Positions 58,986-64,000 of a DNA stretch of 64,000 bases are shown in pieces. A model generated the notes under the pieces. It was not told the DNA's origin and did no database searches. It saw only the letters and a list, made by a program, of their open reading frames with translations. The first letter of the stretch is position 1; each line of letters starts with the position of its first letter. Location of the stretch: assembly GCA_003615045.1 (NCBI GenBank), contig ML014157.1, forward strand, positions 3,376 to 67,375. Direction: 5' to 3'. Both the position numbers and the translations under genes were made by a program. Source of the DNA: Caulochytrium protostelioides. Its lineage: Eukaryota; Chytridiomycota; Caulochytriomycetes; Caulochytriales; Caulochytriaceae.

Positions 58986-61900
58986 TTAGTAGGCCAGGCC
59001 CGTGACGAGCGCCACGCCCCGCTTGATCCAGTGAGCTTCAGGCATGGTAGAAGGCAGCTCGATCGCCAGAATGTAGTTGGTCGAGTGGCCCGTGGTCGAG
59101 AGGGTGCCCGCGCGCAGCAACGTCTTGTACACGGGGCACAAGTAGACGCCGTCCGGCGCGTCCTGGTTGTGGACGGCGGGCTTCTTGTGCGGGCTCGGCA
59201 GCAGATGGATAGCGCTCATCGGGGCGTACAACTCTTTAGGGCGCGCCTCTGCCAGCGCGTTCTGCGTCGCGTCCCATCGGGCGCCCTCCAAGTAGAGCCC
59301 GCGGATAATGGCGCCGTCCTGCGGTGCCGCCGCGATGTCCTGCCACGCCTCCTTCTTGATGATGAAGTCGAACGCGAGCGAATCGATCGGCAACTGGTGT
59401 TTGCGCGCATAGTTCTGCAGCGTCGCGGTCAGGAACGCCTGTGGGAAAAAGAAGCCCGAGATCCAGAACACAGGCGGGGGCCCCTGGTTGGCCCATGTCT
59501 GCAGGAACTGGCAGCGCTTCACCAGGTCCGAGACCCACGCCGCGAGCGGCTTGAGCGACGGGTATGCGCGCGCCTGCCAGAGCTGCGGCACTGCATTGAC
59601 ATTAAAGCTTTGGCAGACCGCTTCCAGCGTCGTCGATAGCAGAATCTGGCCCGAGAGGGCTTTCACCAGGTCCACGAGCGTCGAGTGGATCACGCGCAGC
59701 AGGCGGTTGTACCGAACGGCTTCCTGCAGGAGCACCATTGGGTTCGAATCGTGGTAGTTGAGCGGATATTTTTTCTGCCACGCATCGAGCGGGAATGGCT
59801 TGGGGATGTCTTTTTGCAGCGCTAGGCACATATCGCGCAGCACCGCGTCAGACTGGCCCCCGCCGCCGCCAGCCCCGCCTGTGCTGCCGCCTGGCTGGAG
59901 GGTGACCAGCGTTTCGCAGAGCACGCTGCCCTCGCGCACGGCAAAGGAGATGTTGGCGTTCTCGTGCAGATGGTAGACTTCGGTAAACTCGGTCAAGGGC
60001 AACTCTTTGACAACGTCGTAGTAGGGCCGGATGAGGTCCTTGCCGCTGGTGCCCTCGACGGCCGTCTCGCTTCCGATCGGCGGCATCGCGATGGTAGCCA
60101 GCACGTGGGACGATTCGAGGACCTTGGGCGCCAGGAAGTCGGCGAGCATGAAGCGCATGAGGCGGCGATCCCAGTCGTCGGTGACACGGCCGCCGTAGTT
60201 GATCTCACCGACGAGGTACCGGAGCACATCGAACGGCGGACTGTCCTGCTCGTGCAGGAACATGCCGAGCTGCTTCTGGCTGATCTGGAAATCGCCGTCA
60301 GTAAATTCGTACGGGATATTCCACCCGAGCGAGCCGAACTTGCGGCGCTCCTGCACGAGCGCGTGGAAGAGGGTCAACGAGAAGAGCAGTGGCTGACCGT
60401 ACTTGCGCTGCTTCTCGGCCGTGATGTCAACGCCGAACACGTGCTGCTCGGACGCCAGGCCGGCATACGTGCGCAGCAGGTTCGCTTTGAGCCCCTGCGG
60501 CGGCTCGACCGTCATTTTGATGCCCGCTTGCAAGACCGAGACGGGGAACTTGTCGGTCGGGCGCGAGGTCAGCCAGAGCCGGAAGTCGCGGTGCACCCGC
60601 TCGGGCGAGAGATGCTCGAGCATGCGGTCGAGCGTGGCCATCCAGCTGGGGGCCAGATGGGCGTTCTGTAGGAAGACCCAGTACCCGCGCTCGACGCCCT
60701 CGCGGATCAGGGCTTCCGCGCGCGGGCCCTGGCCCTGCCCGAGACTGATGGCCGAGAACCGCTTCGCCATGCGCAGCTCGTCGGCCAACGCATAGAGACT
60801 GGCGGCGGGATCCGCGCCGGCCGAGAGCACAAAGATAATGGGCGTCATGGCCGTTGACTCGGTGTAGACATCCATCAGTCGACTGGTCTGCGGCTCGATA
60901 AAGCGCTGGCCGAGCTTGTCCGCGACCCACTGGCGCATCGCGGGCACGAGCTTGTCCGCGCGCAGCGTCTTGATGAGCAGCAGCTTGCGGAACGCGTTGC
61001 ACGGGAACGGTAGCGCCTCGTTCTGCGGGTCGCGCGAGGCCACGAGGACATGGCGCCACTCGGGCAAATGGTGCACGAACTCGTGCAAGACGTCACGGAA
61101 CCCCTCAGGCAAGCCGTACGCGAGTGCCGCCATGTCGCGCCACTGCCGCTCGTGCAGCCAGTCGGGCGCCGGGTTCGCGAGGGTGCCGGCCGAGTCGACG
61201 GCAGCCGCGACCGTGGCGGGCGCGCCGGCCAGCAGCCACTGGTACTCGCTCAGGCTAAAGTCCTCGGGCTGGTCCGTCATCGTGATGCGGCTCGCAAGAA
61301 GGAACGCAAACAGGGTCTTGTGCTTCCCGAGGAGCGAGCGGCACGTGTTCGTGAACAGCGAGAAGGTAAAGTAGTCGTTGATGGACTGGACGCGCGCCAG
61401 GATCGTGTCGGCCTTCTCAGACGCATGCAGCGCCGCATTGAACTGGTTGAGGAACCAGACGAGCGAGTATTGGTACATCGGATCGACCGCAGCAAGCTCG
61501 GTGATACAGAAGAACAGCACGCGCGTGCGCACCGCGACGGGGACATACTGCCGCCGAATCTCCTCGATCTCGCGGGTGGTCTGCTCGGCCGTCGCCACCT
61601 TGGCCTTGATGTCGTTCGACGTGGCCTTGCTCGCTTGCAGCGTGTCGATCAGCCGCTCATCGTCGACGGGCGAGCCCTGGACGGACGACAGCAGATACAG
61701 GATTCGGTCCTCAATATCGCCGAGGTCGCGCTGCATCTGGGCGTTCGCCACGGCCAGCTGATTGCGCGTCTCCTCCAGATCTGGCCGCTCATGCGCCACC
61801 ACCAGAGCAATCAGCTGGTCCTCCAAGCAGTCGGGCGACAGCGTAAAGTTGACAATGTTGACGGTGGCGCAGACTTCGGGCGGGTACACGGGGTTCGGCA

Positions 61901-64000
61901 GTTTCGTCGTCATAAAGAACTTGAAGTCCTGGTGGTACGGAATGATACTGTCGCCCATCTTGATCACCAGCGATCCATTTTGTCGCCAAGTCTGCTGCTG
62001 CAAAATCGGGTCCAGGACGGGATCCAGCTCCTGGCCGAGGTTCTCGAGCAGCACGGGCTTGCCAAACCGGATCGAGTTTTCGAGCGTGCGAACGAAGTCG
62101 CGGTCGGTCAGCTTGATGCACTCCAGAGCCGCGCCCGTCGTGCCGTTGTACGTTTGACGGATCCACTTATTGGCCTGGTTCTGAGGATCAATAAACAGCG
62201 GCCAGCGGCGGCTCTGCTCCGAAATGAGCGCGTTCTCGCGCGAAAGCACGTCCCGGGGCAGGCCATTGCTCTCCCACGTGCGCAGCTTGGTCGGGTCGCC
62301 TAGTACATCCCACAGACCCGTTAAGCCGCTGGTATGCGGAATGGCGAGTTCTTTCATGACCTTGGACCACTGTGCCGTCAGGCTCTGGCGGTACTGCGCA
62401 TTGAAGGGACCCAAGTAGGACACGATCCCGGACGCGAGCAGCACATCACCGGGGATATTCTTGATACGCTCGTCGAAGTGAGAAATCGACGTCTGCCAGC
62501 GCTCCTTCTCGGAGGCCAGGCCGTTAATAAGCTTGTCGGCCCGATCCAGTTTCACGTTGCACTCTTCGACTTTGCGGCTCAGCTCGCCCTTCTTGGCCGT
62601 CATTTCGTCGAACGCGTCCTCCATCTGCCGGATCTTGTCGTCCGCCTCGCGCATCTTGTCGCGGAGCTGGTTGAGCACCATCATGGTCTGGTCGAGCTCC
62701 TTTTGCGCAGTCGCGAGACGCTGGCGCTTCGGCTCGACCGAGCGACTCACCCAGTAGTACTTTTCCATCGCGCGCACCCACTGGCACATGGAGGTCGCTG
62801 CTTTGGAGACGCGCGAGATAACTTCGGTTGCAAAGTCGGGGTTGTCAATGTAGGGTCGCAGCTTGTCGATCGTCGTCTCGGCCAACCCGTCTTTATCAAA
62901 GTTCATCAAAGACTCGAGGAACCGACCCGGGTCGGACATGAGACTCTTGCCAACGTCCCAGTAGTCATCGACTTTCTTTCCGGGCTTGTCGGGCCCCGCA
63001 TCGACGCGCTTGGGCTTGACCTGCTTGATGATGCAGACGGCCTCAATGACGAGTTTTACGCCATCGGGCGGCCGCTGCATACTGCGGACTTCAATGACAT
63101 CGTTCTTGCTGAGCGAGTTGAGGGACTGCACAGCGGCATCGAGGAGCGGCAGCGCCTCGTCGAGCTCGCGACGGGCCTCGTCGGCAATGAGCTGGGTCTC
63201 CTCAGCCTTCTTGGCCGCGCTCTGCTCGTTGCGCTCGACGTCTTCGCGGATCACTTGGGCCTCACCCTTGTCCTGCGTGAGCTGGATCATGGTCCGTTCG
63301 GTCTCCTCGGAGGTCCGCAGCAACACGGGCTGCATCTCGTTGAGCTCGGCCTGCAGCAGCCGCACGTCCTCAGCGGCGTTGAGCAGCTTTGTCAAGCCAC
63401 CGCTCGTGCGCTGACGGAGACTCATGAGCTCCTGGCGCTTCACGCTGAGCATCTGCTTATACGCGTTCAGCAGATCCAGGTAGCTCTTGGGCGTCACGAA
63501 GATGGTGCGCCCGAGGCGCTGGCGCACCTGGAGGCAGCCCTCGCGCACGGTCTCGTGCATCGTCACGCACAGGCTGACGATGCCGTCGAATGTTGTTTCG
63601 TCGAAGTCGTTCATCTCGGCGATCTGCGCCGCGGCAACGGAACGCAGGGCCGCGGTCGGCCATGTGCGGAACCAGTCCATCGTCGTGCAGTTGATGAGTG
63701 ACGGGAACATGCGCAGCCGCTGTCGGTAGGCGTCTCCAACGGGGCTCATGCAGAACACGACATGCATGTTCTTGCGGATCCGGCTCAGATAGGCATTGAA
63801 GAGCTGGTCCTTCGACATTTCGCTGGCCGCAACGGAGCTCTTCTGCATCGTCGACGTGATCACGGCCATGTCTTCCGGGGCATACAGGTTGGGCACATCG
63901 CCGCCGTTCAGAAGGTTGTTGATATCTTCTAAGCACGCGTCCGAGACCAGCTGCGTGTCGGAAAGCAAGAAGGCGACCTTTTTGTTTTCCACGCCCGCGT
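58986..64000 (-). CDS. Axonemal dynein heavy chain, C-terminal part (5' partial at window edge)
   Basis: ATP-driven motor of the flagellar axoneme. The frame is open to the window edge, so about 1,670 C-terminal residues are visible. It enters in AAA4 (VENKKVAFLLSDTQLV, LEDINNLLNGGDVPNLY). Next come the first stalk helix, the microtubule-binding tip (about 315-420; PKRVDAGPDKPGKKVDDYWD, SLMNFDKDGLAETTIDKLRP) and the returning helix. AAA5 follows (FGKPVLLENLGQELDPVLDP), then AAA6 (YWVFLQNAHLAPSWMATLDR, NYGGRVTDDWDRRLMRFML). The C-terminal domain ends TLSTTGHSTNYILAIELPS and HWIKRGVALVTGLAY. The tip and tail wording is closest to single-headed inner-arm chains (DNAH1/3/7/12 group) as I remember them. 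Cytoplasmic dynein is unlikely. No intron is needed in 5 kb. Confidence 0.92.
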   Translation of the reverse strand, partial: AGVENKKVAFLLSDTQLVSDACLEDINNLLNGGDVPNLYAPEDMAVITSTMQKSSVAASEMSKDQLFNAYLSRIRKNMHVVFCMSPVGDAYRQRLRMFPSLINCTTMDWFRTWPTAALRSVAAAQIAEMNDFDETTFDGIVSLCVTMHETVREGCLQVRQRLGRTIFVTPKSYLDLLNAYKQMLSVKRQELMSLRQRTSGGLTKLLNAAEDVRLLQAELNEMQPVLLRTSEETERTMIQLTQDKGEAQVIREDVERNEQSAAKKAEETQLIADEARRELDEALPLLDAAVQSLNSLSKNDVIEVRSMQRPPDGVKLVIEAVCIIKQVKPKRVDAGPDKPGKKVDDYWDVGKSLMSDPGRFLESLMNFDKDGLAETTIDKLRPYIDNPDFATEVISRVSKAATSMCQWVRAMEKYYWVSRSVEPKRQRLATAQKELDQTMMVLNQLRDKMREADDKIRQMEDAFDEMTAKKGELSRKVEECNVKLDRADKLINGLASEKERWQTSISHFDERIKNIPGDVLLASGIVSYLGPFNAQYRQSLTAQWSKVMKELAIPHTSGLTGLWDVLGDPTKLRTWESNGLPRDVLSRENALISEQSRRWPLFIDPQNQANKWIRQTYNGTTGAALECIKLTDRDFVRTLENSIRFGKPVLLENLGQELDPVLDPILQQQTWRQNGSLVIKMGDSIIPYHQDFKFFMTTKLPNPVYPPEVCATVNIVNFTLSPDCLEDQLIALVVAHERPDLEETRNQLAVANAQMQRDLGDIEDRILYLLSSVQGSPVDDERLIDTLQASKATSNDIKAKVATAEQTTREIEEIRRQYVPVAVRTRVLFFCITELAAVDPMYQYSLVWFLNQFNAALHASEKADTILARVQSINDYFTFSLFTNTCRSLLGKHKTLFAFLLASRITMTDQPEDFSLSEYQWLLAGAPATVAAAVDSAGTLANPAPDWLHERQWRDMAALAYGLPEGFRDVLHEFVHHLPEWRHVLVASRDPQNEALPFPCNAFRKLLLIKTLRADKLVPAMRQWVADKLGQRFIEPQTSRLMDVYTESTAMTPIIFVLSAGADPAASLYALADELRMAKRFSAISLGQGQGPRAEALIREGVERGYWVFLQNAHLAPSWMATLDRMLEHLSPERVHRDFRLWLTSRPTDKFPVSVLQAGIKMTVEPPQGLKANLLRTYAGLASEQHVFGVDITAEKQRKYGQPLLFSLTLFHALVQERRKFGSLGWNIPYEFTDGDFQISQKQLGMFLHEQDSPPFDVLRYLVGEINYGGRVTDDWDRRLMRFMLADFLAPKVLESSHVLATIAMPPIGSETAVEGTSGKDLIRPYYDVVKELPLTEFTEVYHLHENANISFAVREGSVLCETLVTLQPGGSTGGAGGGGGQSDAVLRDMCLALQKDIPKPFPLDAWQKKYPLNYHDSNPMVLLQEAVRYNRLLRVIHSTLVDLVKALSGQILLSTTLEAVCQSFNVNAVPQLWQARAYPSLKPLAAWVSDLVKRCQFLQTWANQGPPPVFWISGFFFPQAFLTATLQNYARKHQLPIDSLAFDFIIKKEAWQDIAAAPQDGAIIRGLYLEGARWDATQNALAEARPKELYAPMSAIHLLPSPHKKPAVHNQDAPDGVYLCPVYKTLLRAGTLSTTGHSTNYILAIELPSTMPEAHWIKRGVALVTGLAY

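Noticed and set aside
59738-59752. GGTTCGAATC tRNA-like box
   Set aside because: It lies inside the dynein coding frame and has no cloverleaf partners.

Overview
The window is GC-rich eukaryotic nuclear DNA with compact genes, short introns and long intergenic spacers. It most likely comes from a zoosporic (flagellated) fungus. An axonemal dynein heavy chain at the right edge implies a flagellum. A fungal-type TRK potassium transporter with a very long internal loop, two BIM1/X325-like copper proteins, a YMR099C-type hexose-phosphate epimerase and a CX10C-type MIC19 point to Fungi. A blastocladiomycete or chytrid is an inference, not something read directly from the sequence.

Layout, left to right: the 3' end of a repeat-rich GPI-anchored surface protein (1-450); mitochondrial ribosomal protein bS18m (1747-2739, one intron); the 25-residue ribosomal protein eL41 (3560-3637, minus). 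A copper-acquisition neighbourhood spans 6764-16925: a Ctr copper transporter, a ferric/cupric reductase, a ketopantoate reductase-like gene and two divergent BIM1-like secreted proteins. Then come a 1,673-residue low-complexity protein (17715-22736), NOG1 (23967-26129), TRK (30404-34903), glucose-6-phosphate 1-epimerase (35431-36775, two introns including a 7-nt first coding exon), a probable small mitochondrial protein (36939-37772, minus), an arrestin-SH3 protein (40151-42391), SAC3 of TREX-2 (43800-49947), the CHIP ubiquitin ligase (50172-51011, minus), arginase (52926-54030, minus), POP1 of RNase P/MRP (54687-57575, minus), MIC19 (58385-58804) and the C-terminal third of a dynein heavy chain (58986-64000, minus).

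Scattered between these genes are six decayed copies of one mobile-element family. Their translations match Fanzor/TnpB (OMEGA) nucleases: a RuvC-I-like DP..TN segment, a conserved VVAYGAS block, a DE(F/L)RTT RuvC-II block and an NRD..AALNIRRC RuvC-III block. Four copies share a 59-63 nt GC-rich, hairpin-capable segment after the reading frame, and similarity stops abruptly at a common GTGTT. That is where the right end and guide-RNA scaffold of an OMEGA element would be expected.

Introns proposed here begin with GTAAG and lie within roughly the first 300 coding bases. Several true coding starts were found by joining short upstream exons. All protein identities come from motif recognition by eye; no database search was run.
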